Shown piece after piece: positions 27,720 through 38,480 of a DNA stretch of 64,000 nt. Within the stretch, counting starts at the first letter, position 1. Every line of letters starts with the position of its first letter. A program made the position numbers and the translations under genes. Under the pieces are notes generated by a model. It saw only the letters and a list, made by a program, of their open reading frames with translations, was not told the origin of the DNA and did no database searches. The DNA lies in contig NC_084814.1 of NCBI RefSeq assembly GCF_963583255.1, forward strand, positions 21,593,262-21,657,261, read 5' to 3'. The DNA comes from Pyrus communis. Lineage: Eukaryota; Streptophyta; Magnoliopsida; Rosales; Rosaceae.

Positions 27720-28991
27720 TCAGTCCACGATGACGAGACTTCGATAATCTTTGCCGGAGATGGATGCTTCCATGACATGGTTCTGCCGGTCAACTTTCCA
27801 ACCTTTTTCTTTGTCCCAAATATCGTTGAACGAAACTTGTCCAATCAGATTATCATCCCCTTTCTCCTCCCTAAACTTCCAGCTATTCCGGCCGTTGTAG
27901 CCGCTACAGGTGTACCTGTATAAGGGAGCCAAAACCTCTTTCCTCAGCCGGTCTACAACTCTGCTCTCGTAGTTTTCCTTGTATTCCTCCGCGTATGATG
28001 CTGGAGGGAAAACCTTCCGCGCAATGCTTTCCCACAGCAAAGTGGCCCGGGCAGCGTGGGATTCATAATGGTTTCCGGTAAGGAAACAGTCTGCAGCAGT
28101 GGTTACCTCGGCATACTTCTGATCATCGTCACCATCATCATCGTCGTCATCGCTGTCGTTGCTCACATAATATTTAAGGTAATCATGCTTGAATTGTCCC
28201 TTCAATTTTTGAATATCTGACTCCAAGCACTCCACAAAAACATCGGTTACACGGTCATGTAACAACTTATAATCCGGATCACCCTCGTACATCTCTACAG
28301 CCTTCTTGGTCAGTTTCTCGAGGGGCTCCAGTGTCCCCCATCTACCGTCTCGGCCTTGTAGGAGGCGGTGCAGAAGTTCTACAAGGCTATACAAACCCAT
28401 ACTCCCAAAAGAGGAGGCAATAGGCGCAATGTTGCACAATAGGGTCTTGGGGTGGTTCTGGTGGAGCCAAACCGCCGCCCTGTAGAACGCTTGTTCATAT
28501 GATTTTCCATTCCTATAGTCATTCAGATGACATATGAGCTTGAGGGTGGTTAGGGGATCGTCGGACCATGCCAGCGGCAGCAGTTGCTTGAGATAGTCAC
28601 AGGAGGCCTCCACCTCCGCCTTTAAGGCTGGTGGATAACTTTTGATCGATGCGGTTGCAAACTCGTAGTACCCGTAGTTGTCATAGTCAGCCGGTTCGAC
28701 GATGTTGAAAAAGATATCAAGGCAGGGGTCGCCCGAGGAGAGTTGGAGGGTAGATTCAGCAGTACTGAATCCCATTGCCATTAGAGGGGTTCTGCTACTG
28801 CTCCTAGTGCTCATTGCTGTTCTCTTGGCGGTTGGAGCTATCCCGTTCCCGAATTTCGGAACCATCAGAGAGAGTGATCTGCCTGGAATTGTCAGGTTTG
28901 GAGGAACAAGAGTCGGAGAGTTCGGATAAGCAGTCAATCTCACTGCGAGTTGTGAGATTTTGCGGGCGAGGTTTGTGTTTGCTGCTTTCAT
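27720..28991 (-). CDS. DUF2828-family protein, shortened, lacking the vWA-like C-terminal half
   Basis: Read on the minus strand from ATG 28991 to a stop at 27720: 423 residues, no intron. The frame extends further upstream only with non-ATG starts. Family hallmarks are SSGDPCLDIFF (about 86-95), a helical middle with DDPLTTLKLICHLNDYRNGKS, then AAVWLHQNHPKTLLCNIAPI, and near the end RATLLWESIARKVFPP with RLRKEVLAPL. Plant members I know of are about 600-650 residues and continue with a von Willebrand A-like domain. Here the protein diverges after ...EVLAPLYRYTCSGYN and stops, so that domain is missing. An acidic run (SNDSDDDDDDGDDDQ) is inserted in the middle. Function of the family is not established. 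It may be a truncated paralogue still open to translation, or a young pseudogene; the long intact frame argues it is still or was recently functional. Confidence 0.75.
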   Translation of the reverse strand: MKAANTNLARKISQLAVRLTAYPNSPTLVPPNLTIPGRSLSLMVPKFGNGIAPTAKRTAMSTRSSSRTPLMAMGFSTAESTLQLSSGDPCLDIFFNIVEPADYDNYGYYEFATASIKSYPPALKAEVEASCDYLKQLLPLAWSDDPLTTLKLICHLNDYRNGKSYEQAFYRAAVWLHQNHPKTLLCNIAPIASSFGSMGLYSLVELLHRLLQGRDGRWGTLEPLEKLTKKAVEMYEGDPDYKLLHDRVTDVFVECLESDIQKLKGQFKHDYLKYYVSNDSDDDDDDGDDDQKYAEVTTAADCFLTGNHYESHAARATLLWESIARKVFPPASYAEEYKENYESRVVDRLRKEVLAPLYRYTCSGYNGRNSWKFREEKGDDNLIGQVSFNDIWDKEKGWKVDRQNHVMEASISGKDYRSLVIVD

Positions 28992-29064
28992 AACTGATGG
29001 GAGGATTTCCGTCAATTTTTCCACGAGGAGAAAAGTGAATATTAGGGCAGAAATATAAACGCTG

Positions 29065-29234
29065 TTTACTTGGGTGACAAGGAATTGGGCAAAACCCTAA
29101 ATGGTTGCTTATCCAATTCAAATCTATATTGATTAGATAAATGATTTTATTTACTTGGGTGCCAAGGAATTGGGCAAAACCCTAAATGGTTGCTTATCCA
29201 ATTCAAATCTATATTGATTAGATAAATGATACTA
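29065..29234. repeat. 85-bp tandem duplication upstream of the DUF2828 gene
   Basis: Two almost identical 85-bp units (29065-29149 and 29150-29234) begin TTTACTTGGGTG and each contains AAACCCTAA, a plant telo-box motif. The first unit starts about 75 bases upstream of the ATG at 28991, so it lies in the 5' leader or core promoter. Confidence 0.9.
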
Positions 29235-31045
29235 TAACTTAAAAAATTGAAAATAATTAACCCACATGGCACATGTCAATCTCTTAATATTGAGAAAAAT
29301 TTGTGCAGGACTTGGCTTGCCACTGGATCATGCTGAGTGACACTACCACACCATTCATAACTTGTCATGCGTTAAGCATATTGTTGCATTAGTATAATTT
29401 TTTATTTTCAATTTAAATCATAACTAATAAAATTAATAAAAAAAAAACTTTTTAAAAACACCCGACTTTGAGGGAGTGTAATTCCTGGTTGAAAGGTTCA
29501 TTAAACCATCTTAAAGGTTCATTAGGTTTCTCACTAACCTCATTATTTATATATATATTATCGGATAATTATCAGGTGAAGTACTCAATTATCAAAGCCA
29601 CCTTCCTTCACCGGTTGTTTGTAATTCCCAGTTTTCAAATATTATGACTATTGATGTGAAATTGAATAAATTAAAAGCAATCATAATCATGAGAGAGAAA
29701 GATGATAGATTGGGGAATCAGGGAAGAGGGAGGCTGAGTAGTAAGAGGGGGGAGGGGGGTGGTGGTTTTGCTGCAGATGGAGGAAGGTTGAACTGGGGTT
29801 GGGTCAGTTGGTGGTGGTTTTGGAGAGGAAGGTTGAACTGGGGTTGGGTCCGTTGGGGGTGGTTTTGCAGATGGAGGAAGGTTAAACTGGGGTTGTGAGT
29901 TTTATTTTAACCATTTTTTTTAAACAATCGATATTATCTAAAAAGATCATAATAGACTAGCAATAATATGATTTAAATTCACCGTTGATAAGCATCGAAT
30001 CTAAAACATCTCAATTACAAGTAAAGAAAAGTAGCACTAGATCGTAGTACTAAATTACTTATCTTAATAATTTTAGTTTCTTGAAGAAATAATTTTTTTT
30101 TTTTTCCAATTTAAGCCGCACATAAATTTTTCCCACTTATTATCGTGGCAATGCTCACCACCTAAGAACCAATTCGAATTCCGGATAAGGAATCGATTTC
30201 GTCCGATATTTTTATTGATCCACGTGCACCGATCAAATTAACATTACACAACTACCCAGATCACAATTAATTATAATGACGATTTGTGTTAATTATAATT
30301 AACAAGATTTTCTTTTGCAAGATTTAGGAGTTTGTTATTGTTTGGATTTAATTACTTCAATCACTCTTCTCTATATCTTCTAGTTCATTGTAAAATATAA
30401 GATCGTCAATTGTAGGCTACTTGTAAAAATATAAATATAGTCATATAAAAAAATTAAAAATAGAAAAACAGTAAACATCTTGAGTTTCCTTCCTCTCCTC
30501 ATCTACACCAAATTTTGCCAATAAAACAAAATCTTATAAAAAAAGTAAAGAGAAATGTGAAATTATTTATCGGGTTGTGCTCTCCACATTTATTTTTTTT
30601 TCTCACACATTTAAATGTGAAATTTAATGAATTAAAGAAGATTAATTAAAAAAATAACGTGTGAGTGGTTAAAAAAATGTACAAATTCTATTTATATTTA
30701 AAAAACCAGAGAAATTAAAAACAATTAAAAAATAAAAAAATTTGAATCATCAGATGCTGATGTATTCATTTATCGTATATCGTAAAATCTACTTTGAGTA
30801 ACTGTTTATGTTTAATTTTAAATAAAAAAAATTTAAAAAGATCCCGCGGCGAGGGTCCTCTCTCGATAATCACAACCATCCATGGCGTGTCGCCGATTAT
30901 TCGTTTCTGAAATTCGAGCGTCTTGGCCGGCACAGATTCTCAGAAACCCCAACAACCTCTGCATCCGCCAGACCTCCTAGATTTTCTGCCTCCTTCTCCT
31001 CTGGTCTCCCAAAAGTCTTCCACTCTTCCCACTCCCCTACCACCC
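29235..31045. repeat. Intergenic region with a G-rich minisatellite
   Basis: About 29781-29895 holds three units starting AGGAAGGTT[G/A]AACTGGGGTT, spaced 45 and 49 bases. The rest (to about 30840) is AT-rich, with a possible hairpin element near 30545-30690. The end of the interval is the leader of the armadillo-repeat gene. An ATG at 30882 is out of frame with it. Confidence 0.5.
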
Positions 31046-32890
31046 ATGGCGGCGAACCCAGAAAATGACGAAAGGACCCTCCACGACGAACTCTCCCTCC
31101 CGGTCCTCCTCGCCGATCGCGTCATCAAATCGGCCCAGGAAGCCGAGTCCTCCAAACTCGACTGCGCCGACCTTGCCAAGCAGGTCGACCGCCTCTCCCA
31201 AATGCTCCGATCCGCCGTCCGAATCGCCGCCGCCACTCAGTCTCTCTACGATCGCCCCGTCCGCCGAATCGTCGCCGACGTGGCGAAGAACCTTGACCGG
31301 GCGCTGACCCTCGTACGGAAATGCAAGCACAGTGGGGTCCTCCGGCAAGTCTTCTCCATCACCACTACTGCTGATTTCAGAAAAGTGTCCAACCTTCTGG
31401 AGTCTTCGATTGGAGACATGAAGTGGCTTCTCTCGGTGTTTGAGTCTGACGGCGCCAACCTCTCCCTGCCGCCGATCGCCAGCAACGACCCGATACTCAG
31501 CTGGGTCTGGTCATACATCGCGACCATTCAAATGGGTCAACTCAGGGACCGAGTCGACGCGGCTAACTCGCTTGTTTCACTCGCTCGGGACAACGACCGG
31601 AACAAGAAGATAATCGTCGACGAAGGTGGCGTGACGCCGCTGCTAAAGCTTCTGAAAGAAGGGTCTTCTCCGGACGCTCAAATCGCCGCCGCCAGTGCTC
31701 TGTTTCACATCGCCACTGATCAAGAAAGGGTCCGAATTATAATCGATTTGTTGGGAATTAACGTTGTTGTCTCGGTTTTGGGCGATTCCCCGATGAGGGT
31801 TCAGGTGTGCGTGGTGAGATTGGTGTCGGAAATGGCGGAGCTTGACCCGGTGGCGCAGGAGGAGTTAGGCAGAGGAAATGTGATTAGGCCTTTGGTGTCT
31901 CTGCTGGCAATGGACACGGTTCTGGATGATCCGAAGGTGCAATCGTGTAAGCCTAGCATTCATAATCTTGTTCAGATTAATAAGCAGTTAGCTGTAAATG
32001 GTTTGAATCCGAATAGCCGTTTGTCTTCCTTTTCGAATCATTATCATTCGGATGGTAGTAGTAGAGGTGGCGGGCATCATCGAAAAGAGAGGGAGAGAGA
32101 GGCGGAGTCCAATCCCGAGGTGAAGCTTGAGCTGAAAGCCGGTTGTGCCAAGGCATTGTGGAAATTGTGTAAAGGGTGTTTGTCGAATAGTCGAAAAGTT
32201 ACAGAGACGAAAGGGTTGATTTGTTTGGCAAAGATTATTGAGAAGGAAGCAGGGGAGTTGCAGCTGAATTGCTTGATGACTGTGATGGAAATAGCCGTGG
32301 TGGCGGAGTCCAATCCTGACCTTAGAAGAGCGGCTTTTAAGCTTAATTCTCCAGCTGCAAATGCAATTTTGGATCAGCTTTTGAGAGTGATTCAGGAAGA
32401 GGCTAATCAGGAATTGCAAATTCCTGCCATTAAAGCAATTGGGTCATTGGCAAGAACTTTCCCTGCTAGGGAGACCCGGATAGTTGGTCCTCTGGTTGTC
32501 CGGCTTGGCAGTGCGGATGTCGATGTGGCAATTGAGGCTGCCATTGCATTAGGGAAGTTTGTGTGTACGGAGAATTTCAATTGCGTGGAGCATTCCAAGA
32601 CGATTATTGAATTTGATGGGGTTCCTTCTCTGATGAGATTATTACGGACAACTGATCAAACTAGTGAACGGGGTCATGTCAATTGTTTAGTACTACTATG
32701 CTATCTAGCATCGCATGTTGGCAATAGCAAGGCTCTTGAACAAGCGCGGGCATTGAATACTCTTGAGGGGGGAGCTCGATATCTTGTAGCTCAATATCCC
32801 GATTTGAGGGATTTGTTAGCCAAAGCCATACACAATCTCACACTTTATCAGGCTGGAGCTCATCCCCACAGGCAAACCTTCATACCGTAA
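31046..32890 (+). CDS. Armadillo-repeat protein, ARO (ARMADILLO REPEAT ONLY) type
   Basis: An intronless frame of 614 residues from ATG 31046. The frame is open further upstream only through a TTG start, so this is the first in-frame ATG; its context (CACCCATGGCGG) is good. The N-terminal helical region (LADRVIKSAQEAESSKLDCA, SLYDRPVRRIVADVAKNLDR, RKCKHSGVLRQVFSITTTAD) matches plant ARO proteins and the related Arabidopsis At2g05810 product. Armadillo repeats follow: about 190-300 (DAANSLVSLARDNDRNKKII, EGGVTPLLKLLKEGSSPDAQ) and again about 385-600 (GCAKALWKLCKGCL, PAIKAIGSLARTFP). They are separated by a Ser/Gly/His/Arg-rich linker with SRGGGHHRKEREREAE. ARO proteins are linked to polarised growth and actin in pollen tubes and root hairs. 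Exact orthology is not certain. Confidence 0.85.
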   Translation: MAANPENDERTLHDELSLPVLLADRVIKSAQEAESSKLDCADLAKQVDRLSQMLRSAVRIAAATQSLYDRPVRRIVADVAKNLDRALTLVRKCKHSGVLRQVFSITTTADFRKVSNLLESSIGDMKWLLSVFESDGANLSLPPIASNDPILSWVWSYIATIQMGQLRDRVDAANSLVSLARDNDRNKKIIVDEGGVTPLLKLLKEGSSPDAQIAAASALFHIATDQERVRIIIDLLGINVVVSVLGDSPMRVQVCVVRLVSEMAELDPVAQEELGRGNVIRPLVSLLAMDTVLDDPKVQSCKPSIHNLVQINKQLAVNGLNPNSRLSSFSNHYHSDGSSRGGGHHRKEREREAESNPEVKLELKAGCAKALWKLCKGCLSNSRKVTETKGLICLAKIIEKEAGELQLNCLMTVMEIAVVAESNPDLRRAAFKLNSPAANAILDQLLRVIQEEANQELQIPAIKAIGSLARTFPARETRIVGPLVVRLGSADVDVAIEAAIALGKFVCTENFNCVEHSKTIIEFDGVPSLMRLLRTTDQTSERGHVNCLVLLCYLASHVGNSKALEQARALNTLEGGARYLVAQYPDLRDLLAKAIHNLTLYQAGAHPHRQTFIP

Positions 32891-34595
32891 GCACTTGCAG
32901 TTTCAGTCATGTGTGTTTATCCTGTTTTTGTAACATAGAGAGGCAAATTGATTTATCACCACCATAACAAATCCAAAGTTGAATGGTGCACGAAATATTT
33001 ATTTGTAATTTTGTATCATAGATGTATGATCACCCTACTGTGTCTGCTGTTGTTTTTTACAAGATGAGTGGATGTTTGGGCATGTATCAGCAATCTGTTG
33101 CACATAATTTGAAGGTATCTTATTGTTTCGATGAAGCATCAAACTTTTGTTTCTCCCCGTCTACTAAATGTGCCTATGCAATGTTCATTCCTTTTGTCGA
33201 TATAAATAGTTGTATGGGACGTGCATAGGCGTAATCCTGGTTATATATTGGTTTGGCATCGACGAAAATGGAATGATGTGTTTCGAGTACTTGTTATTTT
33301 GGATCGTAATCTGGAGCTTCTGAAAGCTTTCGATACATTTTAGATCTTCAAATGTACATAGAATTTCTCTGGAAGTCAAGAGGTAGGTACTCTTTTATGT
33401 TCTACTATGTTGTATATGTGCCGATGTTTTACTTATATTATAGTTGAACGCACTCGGTTTTTAGGCTGGCACATAGCATGATCCTCTTGCCTTACCTCCC
33501 TGAGCTCTTTAATTCTACGGTCACTCTCGTACGATGATGAGACGGCATGAAACCAACTCTGGGCGGGATCAGTAACAATTTTCTCGAGGGCAATAACATT
33601 CTTCAAGTACGTAACACGTTGAACGGCCAAAATACCCCTGTATTTCTACTAGATTGAGTTCTGATGTGGGTGTTTGGCAACCTTTTGTAGTTTCAGTTTT
33701 GCAGGGATGAAGAGAAATGCAGCTTCATCACCTCTCTGCAAGTAAAAGGGAACCCTTCATGAAAAAACGTAATTGGATAAAGACCCAAATGAAACCAGTA
33801 ATTCCTAATCCAAGGGACCAAAGAGCTATATAAGGACCAATAGGTTATTAGATCCCTGGCCTCTCTGCACTTTTTTGGGCTTTTAATTTATATATTTTTT
33901 TTGGGTCGAATTTGTAGTTTTGTTATACAAAGAAAAATTGGTTATATAGAGCTCCCATGGCTTTTCTGGTGGATTGGTTATGATAGGTTGTGATCAATTA
34001 AAATAAACTTAAGTCTGGTGTTTATTGTGTCAAAATGTGAGATGGACTGCTGGGCATGACTGGACAAGATAGATTATGAATACACAATAGAGTGAGTTAT
34101 CTAACCTATCCATATATATGGGTTACAACTCTTGCCTAACCAATTCCTGTCAATCCAATCCTATCTCTAAGACTCAATCTCATCCAGTTCACCAAATGAG
34201 TCCTTAATTCTTGACAGCAATTGATTAGAAATAACCAAATTATTCAAACTGAGAGGGACATTTTTCTAATTTCTAAGCCACCTTAAGCATGTCATTAAGC
34301 AACTAATGACAATCATTAAGAATGTCATTAGTTGCTCCTCCATTCAAACCATGAAAGTGGAAACCAATAGAGACATTAAACCACCACTTTCTCTGGCTCT
34401 CAATTTTAGGTTAATTATCTTTGATGAGAAGCTAGTTATGAACATGATGAAGCTTTAGAATTAAGCAAGCAATAAGCACTTTATGTTCTAATTTATTAAT
34501 TAGTTGAATCTTAATCCTGACATAATTACTATTACTCATCCGCCAAACTGCAAATTGTGTAGTCTTTGTAATTACAGTCTCCAACCGTAGGGATA
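32891..34595. other. Intergenic region after the armadillo-repeat gene
   Basis: No gene seen. The first few hundred bases are likely 3' untranslated region. The remainder is ordinary AT-rich DNA with no clear repeat. Confidence 0.35.
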
Positions 34596-34723
34596 TTTTG
34601 ATATAGGCGCCTCAATTTTGAATTTTCTAGATCAAATTTCCTATATCAAAATTTTAAACTTTTTTTGTCATAATTTTGGTGATATATGCACATTATATTG
34701 TAACAAATTTCCTATAATCTAGC

Positions 34724-35718
34724 TGTGACATCCCACATCGCCCAGGGGAGTGATCCTTAAATGTACATTCCCATCCCTACTTAGCACGAGGCCTTTTGGG
34801 AGCTCACTGGCTTCGGGTTCCGTAGGAACTCCGAAGTTAAGCGAGAAGGGGGCTAGAGCAATCCCATGATGGGTGACCCACTGGGAAGTTGCTTGTGAGT
34901 TCCCAAAAACAAAACCGTGAGGGAATGGTAAGCCTAAAGCGGACAATATCGTGCTACGGTGGTGGAGCGGGCCCGGGAAGTGTTCCGCCCCGGGCCGGGA
35001 TGTGACAATTTGGTATCAGAGCCTAACCCTGGTCGCGTGTGTGCCGACGAGGACGTCGGGCCCCTAAGGGGGGTGGATTGTGACATCCCACATCGCCTAG
35101 GGGAGTGATCCTTAAATGTATATTCCCATCCCTACCTAGCACGAGGCCTTTTGGGAGCTCACTGGCTTCGGGTTCCGTAGGAACTTCGAAGTTAAGCGAG
35201 AAGGGGGCTTGAGCAATCCCATGATGGGTGACCCACTGGGAAGTTGCTCGTGAGTTCCCAAAAACAAAACCGTGAGGGAATGGTAAGCCCAAAGCGGACA
35301 ATATCGTGCTACGGTAGTGGAGTCGGGCCCGGGAAGTGGTCTACCCCGGGCCGGGATGTGACAATTTGGTATCAGAGCCTAACCCTGGTCGCGTGTGTGC
35401 CGACGAGGACGTCGGGCCCCTAAGGGGGGTGGATTGTGACATCCCACATCGCCCAGGGGAGTGATCCTTAAATGTACATTCCCATCCTTACATAACACGA
35501 GGCCTTTTGGGAGCTCACTGGCTTCAGGTTCCGTAGGAACTCCGAAGTTAAGCGAGAAGGAGGCTAGAGCAATCCCATGATGGGTGACCCACTGGGAAGT
35601 TGCTTGTGAGTTCCCAAAAACAAAACCGTGAGGGAATGGTAAGCCCAAAGCGGACAATATCGTGCTACGGTGGTAGAGCGGGCCTGGGAAGTGATCCGCC
35701 CCGAGCCGGGATGTGACA
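34724..35718 (+). mobile_element. Tandem Cassandra TRIM retrotransposon (three LTRs, two internal segments)
   Basis: LTRs lie at 34724-35007, 35079-35363 and 35435-35718 (about 284 bp each), beginning TGTGACATCCC and ending GGGATGTGACA. Between them are two internal segments of 71 bp starting ATTTGGTATCAGAGC, the initiator-Met tRNA primer site. CTAGC flanks both sides (34719-34723 and 35719-35723), a perfect 5-bp target duplication, so the whole array went in as one unit or grew by unequal exchange afterwards. Each LTR has a 5S rRNA-like domain (GAACTCCGAAGTTAAGCG, GATGGGTGACCCACTGGGAA), the mark of Cassandra. No protein is encoded; open frames across it on the minus strand are not genes. Confidence 0.95.
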
Positions 35719-36385
35719 CTAGCCTTTTGATTACACTCTCCTCCGTTAGAGATAATTGTAAAAAAAAAAAAGTTGGTTAGATTCAAAATTATTTTCACAA
35801 TAATGCTACAATTTAGCAATAATTATCTACGATTTAAGATATTTTCTTTCCAGAATAGTTTAAAATATTTTTAAATCCCCCAAAATCAAACATACCAAAA
35901 TAAGTTTTTCTTTTAGTACGTTTAAGAGAAAATAGGATTGAGAATAATATAAACGTACCAATACACAATGTGTACAAAATAAAACGTACCAAAATAAAAA
36001 TAATGTACCAATATTAATAATATGTATCAAATCAAACGTACCAAAATTGCAAATAAATGTACTAATTAATGATTTTTGTAAATTCAAACGTACCCGCAGA
36101 TAATATATACATAATATATTATACCTAATAATAATTCGTCAACAACTATACTTTGAAAAACAGCAAATATATATATATATATATATAATTTCACAAAAAA
36201 ATTGAAAAAAATTACACAGAGCTTTTTTTGTTGATCACCAACTATTTGAAAAAGAAAAAACCATTTGGAAAAAGAAATAATATTAAATCTTTGCATAACA
36301 AAAAAAAACCGTAATCGACGAAACATATTTGGAAGAAGAGAAAATATAGTTTAATTATTAATATCTCCACTAAATAAGGAAAAGT
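35719..36385. other. AT-rich spacer with GTACC-type words
   Basis: No gene seen. Repeated words such as ACGTACCAAAAT and AATGTACCAATATT (about 35955-36075) resemble the tandem repeat at 38100-38480. A short (TA)n tract is at about 36166-36187. Confidence 0.4.
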
Positions 36386-37045
36386 TGTAACATTCCAATT
36401 CGTCCAGGGGAGTGGATCATGTAAGCCTTGTATGTATATTCCAATCTCTACCTATCACAAGGCCTTTTGAGAGGTCACTGGCTTCGGGTTCTATCGGAAC
36501 TCCGAAGTTAAGCGAGTTCAAGCGCGAGCATTCCTAGGATGGGTGACCCACTAGGATGTTCTCGTGTGAGTTCCTAGAAACAAAACCATGAGGGCGTGGT
36601 CGATGCCCAAAGCGGACAATATCGTGCTACGGAAGAGTCGAGCCCGGGATGTGGTGGGGGGCCTGGGCCAAGATGTGACAATTTGGTATCAAAGCTAATC
36701 CCTGGCCGGATGTGTGTCGACGAGGACGTTGGGCCCCTAAGGGGGGTGGATTGTAACATCTCACATCGTCCAGGGGAGTGGATTTTGTAAGCCTTATATG
36801 TATATTCTCATCTCTACCTAACACGAGGTATTTTGGGAGCTCACTGGTTTCGGGTTCTATCGGAACTCCGAAGTTAAGCGAGTTCGGGCGAGAGCATTCC
36901 CAGGATGGGTGACCCACTGGGAAGTTTTCGTGTGAGTTCCCATAAACAAAACCGTGAGGGCGTGGTCGGGGCCCAAAGCGGACGATATTGTGCTACGGTA
37001 GAGTCGAGCCCCAGATGTGGTGGGGGCCCAGGCTGGGATGTGACA
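36386..37045 (+). mobile_element. Cassandra TRIM retrotransposon, complete
   Basis: LTRs lie at 36386-36680 and 36752-37045 (about 295 bp), beginning TGTAACAT and ending GATGTGACA. The 71-bp internal segment starts ATTTGGTATCAAAGC (primer-binding site with one change). AAAGT on both sides (36381-36385 and 37046-37050) is a perfect 5-bp target duplication. The 5S-like domain is present in both LTRs (CTCCGAAGTTAAGCGAGTTC). The LTRs are longer and differ in sequence from the array at 34724, so this is a separate insertion. Confidence 0.95.
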
Positions 37046-38099
37046 AAAGTGCATCATGCAGATAAAATAATAAATTCAAAAATTATTTAATTTTAAAAAA
37101 TAGAGATGGCTATTGGTCAAAACACTTTAATCAAATTTAAAAAAAACACAGATGTTCAATCCAAATGATATAGAAAAATTATAAGGAATTCTAATTTTTC
37201 CATTAATATATATGGTTATACTAGGGTTTACGTACGTAATGTAACACATGTATAACCACAAGTTACAATATTAATAACGAACTCATGCATTATATATAAT
37301 ATGAGTGAACTGGATATACCACGATTTCTATACATCCTTCCATTTTTTATTTTTATTTTTTGAACAAATACAGCCGTCCATTATTAGACCATAAACTATT
37401 ATAAAAATGCCTTGTTTAATTAATATGGAGCTTAATTATAGGGTAGTGCTATCCACATACTCTTTTTTAACTTTCACATATCCTTTGTTAATTAATTTTT
37501 GTTCATTGATTATCTTGAATTCATTCGATCTGACAATAAAAAAGTAAGTGGATGTGTGGAAAGTAACAATGGGTGTGTGGATAGGAGTAGGATTCTCTTC
37601 CCTTCCATCCCATCCTATTTAAACGGTTGCGATTACGCCACGTCTACATCTTGTTTTGAATTTTTTATAGGAAAAATTAGAATGCCCTACATCTTTTTTA
37701 TAGTTGTTAGATTAAACATTTATCCCTTTTAAAGATTTGATTAAGGTGCTTTGATCAATTGCCATCTCAATAATTTTCTATTTATTTAATTTTCATGTCA
37801 TTAATTTAAATGCATTTATGTAGAGGCATAAGGTAGCTTAGCAACTAATTGCCTATAATATAGGAATTTAATTTCGTCAATCCCCTTCTATGCATTAAAT
37901 GACATTTTTTTAATAAAATAAAATAAAATTTTAATTAACTAATTCCTCATTACCTTATTCTCAGTGTTTAAAAAAAAGAAAAATTCTCTTTCTATTAAAA
38001 ATGTCTCAATAAAAAGTCTTCAATACATATATTTTCACGTATAGATATATAAAAAATATACTTAATACTTATGGTACATTTGAGAATAAAAGTATCGAC
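37046..38099. mobile_element. Intergenic region with MITE family A copy 2 (37442-37590)
   Basis: The MITE has inverted ends GTAGTGCTATCCACATAC and GTGTGTGGATAGGAGTAG, and shares its inner part with the element at 13541-13699. The rest is AT-rich with no gene. Confidence 0.5.
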
Positions 38100-38480
38100 T
38101 TTTGGTACGTTTAGATTTCAAATGTTCCGAGAAACCAAATGTACCAAAAATTCAAATGTACCATAAAACCAAATGTACCCATTGTTATATACCCCTTTTG
38201 GTACGTTTAGATTTCAAATATACAGAGAAACCAAATGTACCAAAATTTCAAATGTACCATAAAACCAAATGTGCCCATTGTCAGGTAACCCTTTTGGTAC
38301 GTTTAAATTCCAAATGTACCAAAATACCAAATAAACAAAAAATCACAAATGTACCACAAAACCAAATGTCTCTATCAGATAACCCTTTTGGTACATTTAC
38401 ATTCCAAACGTACCGACATAAAAAATCAAATCCACTATAAAACTAAACGTGTCAATATTATAGGTAACTAGACGTAACTA
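38100..38480 (+). repeat. 95-bp tandem repeat rich in GTACC words
   Basis: Four imperfect units start with TTTTGGTAC at 38100, 38196, 38292 and 38386 (spacings 96, 96, 94). Each contains several copies of AAATGTACC. An open frame runs through three units by chance and is not gene-like. Confidence 0.85.

Noticed and set aside
30882..30922. Alternative start of the armadillo-repeat gene at ATG 30882
   Set aside because: It is out of frame with the long coding region; the first in-frame ATG is 31046.
34798..34904. 5S rRNA gene
   Set aside because: The 5S-like segment is diverged from true 5S and sits inside an LTR with primer site and target duplication, so it is part of Cassandra, not a 5S gene.
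34719..35819. Three similar minus-strand frames (MSALGLPFPHGFVFG...)
   Set aside because: They are chance frames through the Cassandra LTR copies and have no protein family.
38100..38480. CRISPR-like array
   Set aside because: Repeats are long, imperfect and directly abutting, without unique spacers; this is plant DNA.
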